From contig NC_134365.1 in assembly GCF_035582795.1 (NCBI RefSeq), forward strand, positions 135,497,077 through 135,561,076: a stretch of 64,000 bases of DNA, in the 5' to 3' direction. How positions within the stretch are numbered: position 1 is the first letter of the stretch; every line of letters begins with the position of its first letter. Position numbers and translations under genes: made by a program. The DNA is from Mycteria americana (taxonomy: Eukaryota; Chordata; Aves; Ciconiiformes; Ciconiidae). The notes below the pieces were generated by a model. It was not told the DNA's origin and made no database searches. It saw only the letters and a program-made list of their open reading frames with translations. This document shows positions 48,811 to 60,904 of this stretch, one piece after another.

Positions 48811-50221
48811 AGAGAGGAAGACATTGGAAAGCAGGTGGGTGTGTTGTGTTGTTTTGTTTTTAGAGATGTTGACTTAAAAGCAAGAATGGAGTTAATCATT
48901 TTAGTGTCAAAGCTCTGAAAAATCATGGAGGAATAAACAAGCAGTGAATCTGTTAACATTTTGTACTGCATTATTTAGCATGCTTCTTGCAACAAGATTA
49001 AGAATATATGTGTGCATGTGTAATTACTTTTTTAAGATAATGTGATACCATGGGTGAAGCATGGAACTATAACCTGAATTACTCACATCTTAATCTCACC
49101 TCTGTGCCATTTCTGTATCTATCCTCTCTCCTTTCCCCAACTGTTGCAAAAACAGCTTTTGCTGTTGGTATTAACATTTTTATAATGCTTTTAAAAGGCT
49201 GATACAATGTATTGACTAAGACAGGTATAGATTGTTCATTTGGATAGATTAATACAATTTTTTCTTGCCTCAGAAGTTTGTCTCTGTGGTCAGGAGGATA
49301 GAATTTCTTTTATGAACAGCTATAGTTTGCATGGGAGAAATCTTGAGGAAGCTATTTTTGAGCAATATGTCTTAATCTACTTATGTCAAGTGTAAAATGA
49401 AGGCCAAAGAGAAGATGGTGAGAAGAGGGCATTCCTGTTCCTTGTTTTTAACATCTGTGAGTGACAAAAGACTTGGTGTAACATCCACTCTCAACTACAG
49501 TTTTTGCAAGTTCTTTCATTTTTAACAGATCTTGCATCCTATTATTTAGTTTAATATGAAGTGTGCGTGTGTCTATGTAGAGTAGAGAAAATAATCCTAG
49601 AACCACCTGGGCATGGACATACTTAACTCTGAATAGTGCAGAATGTGGGAATTCTCTTCCTCTAATGAAATAGCTTTTTTCTCCAGCTGTTTCTACCATT
49701 CCTAATGATTTACTCATCAAAACGTATCACTGCTGGTATTTCTCTTACAGAAGGGGATTTTGCACCCCAGGCACTTGGCTAAAATTGAGCAAACCCATGC
49801 TTAATAAAGAATGACATACATTAATTAAAGAATAAACAGGGTCCATATATATTCTTATTCTGTGAAGAAATGTCATTATATTAGAGACCAACTCATTGAT
49901 TTTCCTCATGGTCCTGTTACATATTTATTTATAAGTGTGGAAACATAAGGGGTTTGCGTATTGATTTTTATCTTTACTCAGATCTCTGCTTTTATGAAAG
50001 AATTTTTTAAAAGGAGCATCCTCCTCCTGTTAGATGATCCTGGAAAAAATCAATGTATGAGGTTGCATACTGGAATGTCTACTAGATGTGTGGACTTAGA
50101 ATTCTTTCGTCCTGCATGTAAACAGAAAGAAAAATGCAGTTCAGTAAGGTTATTTCTTTATTCTCACTGTTTGTTATTCTTCATCCTCTGGTAACCGATT
50201 CAATTTTTGCAGGTTTTGTGC

Positions 50222-50241
50222 ATATATATATATATATTATA

Positions 50242-50273
<32 letters not shown>
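50222..50273 (+). repeat. (AT)n microsatellite with a central ATTATATGCAT interruption
   Basis: About 52 bases of alternating A and T interrupted once by attatatgcat. It is self-complementary over its whole length, so it can form a cruciform or hairpin. Likely polymorphic. Confidence 0.93.
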
Positions 50274-50278
<5 letters not shown>

Positions 50279-53200
50279 ATTATTTGGAAGTGTCCTGTAT
50301 TTACTTATACTTCTACATAGAATTCTTTTACACCTAGTCACAGGAAGAAAATAGCATGTATCCCTTTGGTTCAGTGGGATTTATTGTCGTGATGGGAAAA
50401 AGGATAATGGGATTAAGATTAAAAAAAGGTCGAGCATTTTGTTAGCATTACTGCACTGCCCTTGTTTCCTAGTGACCTTTCTCAAGCATCGCTCTTGCTG
50501 TGCTTTCATTAAACTATGAAAACTCCGAGCTCTCCTCGGGTTTATTTCTTATCTCTGAGGTTAACAGAGCGCAAGTGCTGTCTATTTCACGCTGCTCTGA
50601 GCATTCAGCTTTAGCAAGTGCTGAACCTGAAAGTATATATTGGAAAGCTGGTACTATTACTGTGTTAATTTGCTGAAAATAGACTCTTTCCTGGGAAATG
50701 GTACCTGCTAATGAGCGTTTACACAGGTTTGTCACAGGCAAAGAAAATGTCGTCAAGTGCAGATTTGTCAGTGTTGTATCAAGAGCTACGTTCTCTTCAT
50801 CTATTTTAGGCATTCTGCTTCTTAAACGTTTCAGTTTTGATGAAATAGGTTTTGAGGCTATGTTTCATCTCTTTAGCAGTCCAAGAAGGTAATTATGAAA
50901 ATAAGTGCCTAATGTTTTGTCTCCTTTGCTAAGATGCTTTAACTGGTGGTTTTTTCCATTCTTCTCAAAGCCTTGCTATTCTGTCGTCTCTTTCCCTCAA
51001 GGTCTGTTCCTCTGACAGTGAAGGAGTGCTGCCTTCGTTCAGGAACCCAAAGTCTGATGATGCAGGATATAGTTATATATAACGGAACTGAAACATATGA
51101 TAGTCTAATCTGTTAGAAACTCCGATTTCAGTGTGTTCTTTTAGAAGCCTTTGATCCTTATCTGGAAATTGATCATTAAATGTCCCTTCCCCGAAGGGAT
51201 CTATGTTCTGCTGCCTAATGTTCTTCCTTTGTCATCAATAAAAATGTAGAGTTTTGAGAATTTTTTTTCCTCAAGTGTTTAAATAAAAACTGCCTGCATT
51301 GCCATTACATCTGCAATGTCGTTTTCCAGCTGTTAGTAAGCAAATGAAGACAGGTGGTATTTTGAAAATGCCTGTAGAAAATCCTCCCATCCCCTGTACG
51401 CACCCGTAGTGCCTCTGTGGCAGGAGAGTTCACAAATCGCATTACTGTGCACAATTAGGTGCTCTGCAGGAATTCGTCTGACATCTGTCTGTGCTATTGT
51501 CTTGGGCTCCTTGTAAGTAGAGTGTAATAGGCACTTCTAAATTCCTCCCGCGGGAGGAGGTGGCAGGTCCTAGAAGTACCCCCTGCTTGCCAGAAAGTGA
51601 GAGGGAAGCTGAGAGCTACTACTTCAGAGGTGAGTGGGTGTCTGTTTACTTGGGCAACTGAAGTTAGGATGAATCTCACCCTCCCTGGTACCTTGGAGAT
51701 GCTGTAGCTGTCCTAATGGAGTGCTCTGTATCTGAGAAAACAATTTGTGAGCCACCATCCACTCTTCATGAGATGCTGACAGCTGTAGCAGTCACTTTAA
51801 TCCTTGCTGGTCAGGCTTTCAGACATGCTGGAGAGGTGCAGGAGGGCTGGTTACGGCCCCTCCCATACACTGGGTTGAACCTGCTGCCATTGTGCCTGTG
51901 GGCAAGAAGCCAGGTGCTGTTTACAAAATGGGTTTGTCAGCCATGTTGCAAAGGTTAAGTGCCAGTCTGCTCTGACGTTTTCCCGTCTGCAGGACTGTGT
52001 TGCTACTAGCTAGCAATTCATGAAGCCTCTGCTCAGCCATGGCCTTTCTCAGAAACCTTTCACTAACTTACAAAGATGTAGTCAACAAGACTTTTCCAGT
52101 GGCAGCAGTTTGCATCAAGCTTCTGTCTTCCTCAGTATGCCCATGGCTTTCCCTGGTGTTTGATTTGAGATGCCCCATGTAGGCAAGGGAAAGCTGCTCG
52201 TGATCTGTGTGACTTGTGCGACAGGGAGCATACGGCCAGGAGGCTGTTGGTTCAGCACCAGTGAGGTGATTGCTGGCAATCACTTCATTTAAATCACTTC
52301 TTCATTTAAGAAGGCAGGCAAATTTCATAGGACAGTTTTAATAGATGCATTGATATGTCCTGAAAAAATTTACAGCATGCAGTTACTTCTCTGGTTCTGA
52401 AATAGAAGCTTGTTTTAATCATAAATAGTATTACTGCTCCATATATACTGTACGTCACTATAACCTTTGACCACTGTGGTTACAACACGTGCTACTTAAG
52501 CAAATAGTGTTTGTGGTGGTGTAGCTTTTGGCAATATAGTAATTGGAAATGTGGGATGGACGTTGTCATGAGAGTTGCCTGTCCCTGTTTTAGAAAGGTC
52601 TGTGTAAGGTAAACATATACATGCGTTCCTCTGAAGCCTGTCATTCAGCAAAGCATTTGGGATGAGGTTTGGGGAAAAAAAATATATATAAACTTCTAAA
52701 AATCATTAAGCTTCAGGCTTTTGAGTTTTGTTTTGATTATACAACTTGTTGATCCATGTAGGGCAATTTTATTGCTAAACTGCAGGTAGTCATGAGAAGA
52801 GTTTGGAGAAAAGAATAATATGTTGCTGGATTAGTAGATGGTATAGGTATATTTAATGAGGACTAAAACTTAACCTACTATATTCTACTTATTGGACTTG
52901 GATATCAGGTACATGTTTCCATTGCTTATTATGTGTTTACTGGTGACTGTAGGCTGTGGAGCCCCCTGCTTTGGTGATGAAGCCATAACTGAGTAAGTAG
53001 AGAGCGGATTTCTCATTTTGCAAAAGAATGAAGATGAAGGAGGACACTAGGTAGGGTCCCAGATCGGAAGGAGCAGTGGGTGAAGGCTTTCAGATACCTA
53101 ATTATTTTTTTTGTAGTTGACATCAGGTCTGTAAAACCAGACCCCTTCAGTGCTGTGCAGGAAGCTCTCTGCCTGTAAGCATTCTTTAGCCATACAGACA

Positions 53201-55920
53201 CTGCTTTGGCTTCTGTCAGGAATAACCAGTCTTGCCTCTTGTAAGACAGAAGTTTCAGCTTCAGGAAGCCTTTATATAAGAGCAGCAGTGCAGATAGTGG
53301 TTTAGATCTCATTGTACCCCTTCTCCTGCATCCTGCTTTTGTGAGGAGCTGTAGAGTTTGCCCTACTGACACTCCAAAAGTCTGCTTGGATAAATGAAAC
53401 CTCTTTTTCTGCATCATTTGCCAAATACAGGTAGTATTTAATCTTTGACCAGTTTTTCTGCCATGGCTGCCTTCTGTCATTTTTAATGCCTTATTACTAG
53501 TATAACTATAATCACTGTGGGACAGGAACTACCTTTTCTTTCATGCTTCTGACGCACAGTGCAACTCTGAGCCCAATAGTAGAGACTTTGTGCAGTTTTT
53601 TTTTCTACAGTAGAAAAGAACATACTTTTTTCCTTTGGGAGGAGACAAAAAAAAAATCTATCAAAATAGTACTTTCTTTGAACCCTTAAAACATGGTTAA
53701 ACAGCAGAGTAAAGGAGGATATTGGAAATAAAAGAACAAGGGGGAAATAGATCCAAATGAGAACATGGAAGAGAGTATAATCTCTGGAAAGTTAAATATT
53801 AAATAATAACATTACAAGACAAATATTTTTGAGGAGAAAGTGGTAAAGGCATAAAAAAAGACAGTGAACACCCCACTGCTTCATACAGACCCTGCCAGAC
53901 TTTGTGGCAGGTTGCTAAACGGTTCACGTGTGAAAGGAACAGTCAAGAAACATAAGGCTGTATCACTGAAGCTTAATTACTTGCATCAGTATTCTGTATG
54001 GAGGAGCTTAAGGGGTGTTTCTTGTCCAAGTCTTTCTTACAATGGAATATAATTTAATCTATTGCTTAAATTATATTTGATGCCAGAGGAAATTAGCCTC
54101 AGTACAAAGGCTTAAAAGATCTAGAGAACTGAAGAGTGACAAATCAAAGTTTTCAAGCATAAAACTGAGTAGGCAAAATATGATATACTGGGAAGAGCCA
54201 TATTGCTTTTTGTAAGGAAATGTATCTTGTAAACCAATTGGACTTCTTGCAAGAGGTCAGCAAATATGCAGGGTGGAGTGATCCAGAGGGAGTATGCTTG
54301 GGTTTTCTAAAAGGTATTTTTAGGAACCCTCATCAAAGACCCTAAACATCATGAAAGCTCTTTACTGTCTGGTGAATTCATAATTGATGTGGGGAAATGT
54401 GTGAATACTGAGATGGGGTTTTCTGTTGACAAAGTGTTAAGAATAGTCATGTGAAGAGTATTCACTTACTAAACTTTATTAGAAAAATTAGTACCAAGTG
54501 ACTGAGTAGTACATGGCAGATAAAATTCAGCATCCATCGGTACAAATGTATGTAGGGAGTAATGTCTGTGGGAGGCAAGCGTAAACAGTGAGGTGTTTTG
54601 AATTCTCTGGTAACATCGGGGAAGGCGGTCTTGGAGGAGGGCCAGTTTGGACCTGTATGGTGTATCAAATCTGGGGGCGACAGCCTTTCCATGCAGAAAG
54701 TCCCAAAGCTGCTTGTCAGGGTGGGCTTGGCCGAGACCCCCTGCACATGCTTCATCCCTGTGTCTTCACAGAGTTATTGCTGTTGCCTGTAGGTGTGAAC
54801 AGTCTTTTGTTCCGAGTGGTATTAATGATTGTTCAGAGGCTGGTTATCTGTGGAGGTGTTCTATGCAATATGTGCAAGTGAGCAAAACCTTTCTTAAAGT
54901 CAATATTTAAGCGTTTGTGATAGAGTTTCTCTCTCAAAAATATATATAATATTTAGGAAATAATTCTATCGGTTGTGTTAGAATTATTGATGATAATTTC
55001 AAATAATTTAAAAAAACTTCAACTCGATCCAGAATTTGGCAGATGTGAAAAGACTTAACCGTTTATAAATGCCTTTAGCCATTATTTGCACTGTGAAGTC
55101 CCAAATCTATTTGAAAAGTAACTTTGTGCAGAATATATGCAGTAAGGAAGACTGTCAAGCCTACTGTCTCTTGTAAAATCTACAGGTCTACTGTGTATTC
55201 TTGTGCTTTTTTCCTAGTACAGATTAATCATCCCATTTCATAAACATATAACCATAGTGTAGACTTGCAGAGTTTTTCAACTCTATGTTAAAACTAGGAG
55301 TAATTTTGAGAATGAAAATTTAATTATATAGAGCCTGTTCTCTTTTTCCTTATTCAGTATTTTCCATTTTAATCAGATATAAATGTAATCCTCCATAGCA
55401 AAATCATTTTTCTTACTGGTTTATGTTCAAAGGGACTTCTTAAGTTGGCCTTTAAAATCCTAGAGTGGTTTAATCAAGATAAGAATATAAATGACTTTCT
55501 TTTTTTCCAGAAGCTAGGAAATTGTTTGATTTTGAAGATGATGTTGTTCATATTAACAGTCTATCTCAAAACATCTACAGTAGTGCTGTTTGTAGAACAT
55601 ATGTTGTCTGACACTCTTGAGCAGAGAAGCATGTAATTATCAGTTAGCCTTGTTGTATGTAGTTGTGTAGTGGTATGGACACAACAAAACTCTGCTCCCA
55701 AAGACAAGCCGGAGTTCTTGGCACCTGTTTTTGCTTTAGAAGGCTATTTATTCTTACTGCGTTGGCTTTATAAATCAAATAAGGCAAGTGGTGTTTCTGA
55801 TGGGATTCAAATATCATGGTTTTTACTGTAAATGGGCCAGTTCTTATGCAGTTCCAAGGTAAGTGGAGCTGGTGTATTGAAGACTTAATGCCATCAAATA
55901 TTTTTATTTTCCATTCCTGA

Positions 55921-55932
55921 CCCCCCCCCCCC
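55921..55932 (+). repeat. Poly(C) tract
   Basis: Twelve consecutive C following a pyrimidine-rich stretch. Length may be unreliable in the assembly. Confidence 0.9.
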
Positions 55933-56127
55933 ATCTGTTTCCTGTATGTAAATTTGCATACATGGCCTAACATGCTTTTTCTACCTCTGTCTCTAAGTTC
56001 GAGTTACCACCTTCAGGAATGCAATCACAGTATTGTATTGCTTGTTTTTCATCTTCTTCAAAATATCCACATCTTTATCTCCTTTCTGTGCTGTCGTACT
56101 ATGTCCTAATTGTCCAGAACTGGTCTC

Positions 56128-56662
56128 TACAAAGGAGAGGCTGCACCTCGAATACCGTGTTCAGTTTTGGGCCCTTCACTACAAGAGAGACATGGAGGTG
56201 CTGGAGCGCATCCAAAGAAGGGCAACGAAGCTGGTGAAGGGTCTGGAGCACAAGTCTTGTGAGGAGCGGCTGAGGGAACTGGGGTTGTTTAGACTGGAGA
56301 AAAGGAGGCTGAGGGGAGACCTTATCGCTCTCTACAACTCCCTGGAAGGAGGTTGTAGAGAGGTGGGGGTCGGTCTCTTCTCCCAGGTAACAAGCAATAG
56401 GACGAGAGGAGATGGCCTCAAGTTGCGCCAGGGGAGGTTTAGCTTGGATATTAGGAAAAATGTCTTCACCAAGAGGGTTATCAAGCATTGGAACAGGCTG
56501 GAGTGGTGGAGTCACCATCCCTGGAGGTATTTAAAAGAGGTGTAGATGTGGTGCTTAGGGACATGGTTTAGTGGTGGACTTGGCAGTGCTAGGTTAATGG
56601 TTGGACTCGATGATCTTAAAGGTCTTTTCCAACCTAAATGAATCTATGATTCTCTTCTATGA
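56128..56662 (+). mobile_element. CR1 LINE 3' end, comparatively young copy
   Basis: Plus-orientation CR1 from ggctgcacctcgaatac to the terminal gaatctatgattct repeats at about 56640-56662, including the final ggttggactcgatgatctt and ccttttcc-type landmarks. One plus frame (within 56033-56545) stays open across the whole C-terminal part of ORF2: [20 protein letters not shown], then [33 protein letters not shown] and later [15 protein letters not shown]. It ends in TAG at the usual distance from the 3' terminus. It is truncated at the 5' end, so it lacks the RT and endonuclease domains and cannot move by itself. The intact frame marks it as younger than the minus copies at 15-22 kb. Confidence 0.93.
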
Positions 56663-59600
56663 AAGCAATCCATGCATGTCATTTCCATGCTTGGCTCTAT
56701 TGGTTTCAAGTTCACATCAAGAGCATGCTGTGCTGCAAATCTTTTTGCTCTCTCTAAATTGTGAACTGTGCTGTTTGAAGCAATTTCTTAGTGAAATCTC
56801 ATTCTTACATGTCTATTAGATGGACATGTTTTTCCTTCAAATATTCCTGTGATGGACGGAAGTTAGTTTCTAATTTTTCTGTTAGACAGGATTGGAAAAC
56901 ATAGTCTAAAATGCTGTCATCCCTGATTGCGTTTCTTGCTTGTTTTGTGAATGATTGTTCAGGCAAGACAGGGAGAAGGGGAGATCCCTTCCCTGCTTTG
57001 CCACATCCTGGACAATAGCACTTTGCACCCTCCTTGTGGTGTATCCCATTTGTCTCATTTCTTGCAGCCCTGAGAAAGCCTTCTGCCTAGCCCTGGTTTC
57101 TTGAGCTTGACTATTACGCCTGTTTTGACCAACCTTAGTCTAGAGCTGTACAGTTTGCTCTGTTATGTCCGGCTTATTTCATGATGCTGTAGACTATTTC
57201 TTGAGCTTTTCTTTTTTGATCTACCAAAGAATTGCTGTTAACAACACACTTAAAAGTACAGCAATATCAAAGAACTGAAATTTTGACCCTTAAGAAGGCG
57301 CACAGCACTCTGAACCCCTCTAGGGCTCTGGGATGTGCGCATTAAGGGAATTTTCACTGTAATCACTAGAAGATTGACTGGCTTTGTAAAGTGTTCTGAA
57401 CTAGGGCTTGAGTGATTGCAGAGAATAAAAACTAAAATTTTAAGAGCATGTAGTTAAACCTTCATAATGCCTTAACTTTGTCTTCCCACACACACTATTT
57501 GCTTCTGTTTTTCTATTTAAAAGCTTTTTTTGCCTCTGGAGACTATCATAGTGATGCTCTTTCTACTCTAGGTTCCATATGCCAAAATATTTAGCTTGGT
57601 CTGGTTTTTTTGTGTGCAAATGACGGAGGATGCTGCTGTATGCTTTATTACCATGGTCCTCAGTGTTCTCAAACATCGCTAGCATTATCTTTACAAATAA
57701 GATAAACATGTAAAATAAAATGGATCTCAGTTGCCCCAGATAAAAGCCCTTCCTCCTTGCCTTGTAGAGCCATCTGAGCCCTTCATTTTGATTTACCCAA
57801 TAATGTTCTTAAGCAAGGGTATACATTTAGATTGGTGAAATTTAAATACCACAACAGATTTTAACAGTTTGAAAGAAGTTAGTTGTCATGCTCAGGCATA
57901 GTGTTGTATTTACAACATATTAAACAAAATCCTAAGTCAGGCCTGTCAGGTTGTGTGGCTTAGGTGTGAAATTCCCTAATTTAGGCAGGTCAACACCTGC
58001 CTCAGCTTTAGAGAGCTATGCTGTCGCCTCCCTCCCATGTGTCAGACATAGCTGCCTGCTTCAGCTGCCATCTGCCAAACCCCGATATTGGATTTGCTGG
58101 TCGTGGCATGGGAGAGGCGGTGGTGCAGAAGCGCTGTGGGGCTGGGTGTGCTGCTCGGGGTGTCCTGCCTTCAAGTGTTCCTTCACTTTCCTTCCACTCC
58201 CGCTGCATGGAGTGGCCCTCCTGCTCCCCTCTGCCGTGCCAAGCCAGTGTACAGTCACCTTTGCAGGGTAGACAGAAGATGAGTGATCCGCTATGCCTGT
58301 GTGCAAATGTAAAATAGAAATCCCTAAGTAGGATCTGCTGCTTGTAGGTTTGAGCTGTTTTGGTTAGGCGTACTCTGGAGTTCCTGGATTGCATGTACCT
58401 ACGCACATGCACAATTTAGTAATTCTTTTCCCGAGGCCAAATATTTCTACTTCAAGCTATTTTGGTACAGTGAGTAGGATGAACATTTTCTTGATAAAGC
58501 CTTACAAAGTAATTAGAAAAAAACCTAGTATTTTCAAATACCATGCTTGAGTGTGTGACAGACTTGCTGGGTGAGTAATCTACATCAGATATCTATAGAA
58601 CACTCATCACCTTGGTATCAAAATGCTAAATCATAGGGGGTTTAGATTCATGGACTTAGTCCATAGGGACTATGATGTCTCGTTCTGTTCTTTACTTCTG
58701 GGGTGCCAAGCAGTCTTGCAGTGTAGATGCATGCTGTTGATACACTATATTGAATAGGTAGATTCTTCTAAATATATTTCCCACAGGCAATCTTAACATG
58801 AGCATTGCTGCAGCAGTGTAGAGGTATTTCTAGCTGTCACAGGCAGCAAGCCAGTCCTCATTGTGACACAGCCTGGTAGGTGGCCATTAATGGATTTCTG
58901 CACCTGCACGGAGCCTTCCTGATCACGGTAGGGGGAATCTAGCTGTACGTATCCATTGCAGGATCAAAGCATATAACTATGCGATATATAGACCCCCTCA
59001 CTCCCAGAAGCAAATCTGATAGAGTCTACAATGTAATGATTAATAAGTCTTTTTTGCTATAAAGTGTAAAAGCACAGCTGTGATACTTCAGGTTGCAACT
59101 ACATATAAAATCCCATCATTATGTCTTGGTATAGTAATGTCTTAATTTCTTTTAAATAAATTGACTCCCCAGGAAAAGCTGTTATATTGAGAAGGAGCTT
59201 CGTTTGTCATTTACAAATAAGTGAATTTCATAACAGCTTGAATGCCTTATGTTGAGCTGCCTGTTTCTGATTTAATGAATAATGGAAGAATTGGAGGACA
59301 CTTTATGGTGTTTTTGTTGTTTGGTTTTTTTTTTTTTTTAATTGCATAATTTGATGAACCTTGTAATAGATTTTAATAATTATGAAGTCTGAGGCAAGGT
59401 CTTGTTGCTCAAATCAGTATCCCACACCTTGTGAGACAAATAGGTGTGATCTGCACTTCCTCAAGCCTGTTGACTGAGGCATATATAGAAAACTATGAAG
59501 ATCCCTTCCATTTGCAAAAAATCGGGTATTTTTGTATGGAAATTAGATTCTGAGCACCAGAAGGCAGTTATCAAAAATACCATCTTGCCTAGCTGCTGTA

Positions 59601-60862
59601 AGCTGGCCCGCTTCCTCTCCCCCAGCTTGGATCCTCATGAAATGAAAGCAATACAGTTACTTCTCGCCCCGGTATGGTTCTAACCAGATATGTAGCTATG
59701 CTGATTATCACTACTTAAACGTGCATGGTTTTGATTGCCTTATCGCCATAGGGAAATAATGCTCTGAGTATGTTAGACAGTTATTTTCGTAACTGAATTC
59801 GGAGCGGCTGTAGTGTAGAAGCAGCAGCATCCAAATGATCTCTTCTGCTATGATTATGCATAATAGATGAGAGCCTAGTACTACCCACTGCAAAAGGGAA
59901 TTTCTTCATAGTGCTATGAAAACATTCCTTAGCAAAGAGGTGATTTTTCTTTTTAAAGGACTGTGTACAGACTTACCCAAAATTAGCAACATTAAGGTAA
60001 TCACAATATTCACCAAGTAAAAACTTTGTTTTGCATACAGATGCTCAGGGGTGTCCTTTTGTGTCGGCATGATGGCTACAGGACTAGTAACTGTATGGAC
60101 TCATTTGTGCTTTTTGTTTGTTTTTCCCCTCTTAGTTTTGGTCTGGTCTTATTTATAAAGAGGGAGCAGATCTACAAAGTTGACTGTGCTCCTTCCTATT
60201 GCTTTCAGTGAGGTGGTGCAATAATGTGAAGCTTTTAATTGGCTTGTAACTTGCGGCTCTGCTCTGTGTGTGTTAACTCCTTTTGCTCGCTGAACTGGTA
60301 ATAAGCTTCCTAAATTGTTCTGCTCGCTCAGTTCTCACAGCTGACAAGAAGAGCCTGCAATGCCCGCAGCCTGCCTGTGAGGACCCTCAGCCTTTCCCCT
60401 CTCCCTCTCCCATTTATCAGTACGAAGGTTTTTTACATCTTTACAAAGCTTTTGTACTCAAGCAAGCCTGTCACCCTCAGTTTCTGAGCGTTCCATTGAA
60501 GTGGCTGTGGTACCCAAAGACTTACTTTGAAAAGTGGTGTATCAAACTGAAATTGTGGTTGTTTTGTCTATGTAGCATGACAAGATGTTGTTGTTTAAAA
60601 GGTGGCAAATAAGTCTTTAAAGCTTTAAAGCAGGGAGATTTGTCTGAGGACTCAGAAATGGTAGCTTTACAGAATTAAATGTCTTTGCAGACAAGTATGT
60701 GTGGGGTGAAAAAGGGAAGAAATGTTCCTTAAAGGTGGTTCAGAGACTGCCAAGCCAAAAAAGCTTTAGCCAAGGATGAGAAAGTGAGTTGATTTTCCAG
60801 TATTTCTTTGTTATAAACCTACTGGTTTGTTATTGTTCAAGTATTTCTGAATGATATATTTT
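56663..60862 (+). other. Presumed intron, nothing recognised
   Basis: AT-rich, except for a GC-richer patch at about 57950-58300 in which frames are open on both strands (106 and 134 codons) without known domains. T run at about 59324-59339. Confidence 0.5.
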
Positions 60863-60904
60863 AAAGGTCTTAAAGGTCTTTTCCAAGCTATACGATTCTG
60901 TGAT
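60863..60904 (+). mobile_element. CR1 3' tail, very short fragment
   Basis: ggtcttaaaggtcttttccaa followed by gctatacgattctgtgat corresponds to the last 40 or so bases of CR1, with the terminal repeats decayed. It is nearly identical to the 3' terminus of the 56.1-kb copy over ctta-aaggtcttttccaa. Confidence 0.72.

Larger units (their letters stand above)
33982..56127 (+). other. Presumed first intron of the MAP7D2-like gene, proximal part
   Basis: It begins with the gtaggg donor and the rest of the CpG island, then about 21 kb of AT-rich DNA. I found no exon with MAP7-type charged coiled coil, no RNA gene and no LINE here. Simple repeats are listed separately. The longest frame away from the island is a 155-codon minus frame at 53013-53480 without recognisable domains. 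Confidence 0.5.

Noticed and set aside
57951-58412. Open frames of 106 and 134 codons on opposite strands
   Set aside because: Local GC rise with few stops. Neither translation is recognisable and each is the shadow of the other.
60283-60612. 109-codon plus frame with a Pro-rich part
   Set aside because: No splice donor at a sensible place, no MAP7-like charged coiled coil, and no known domain.
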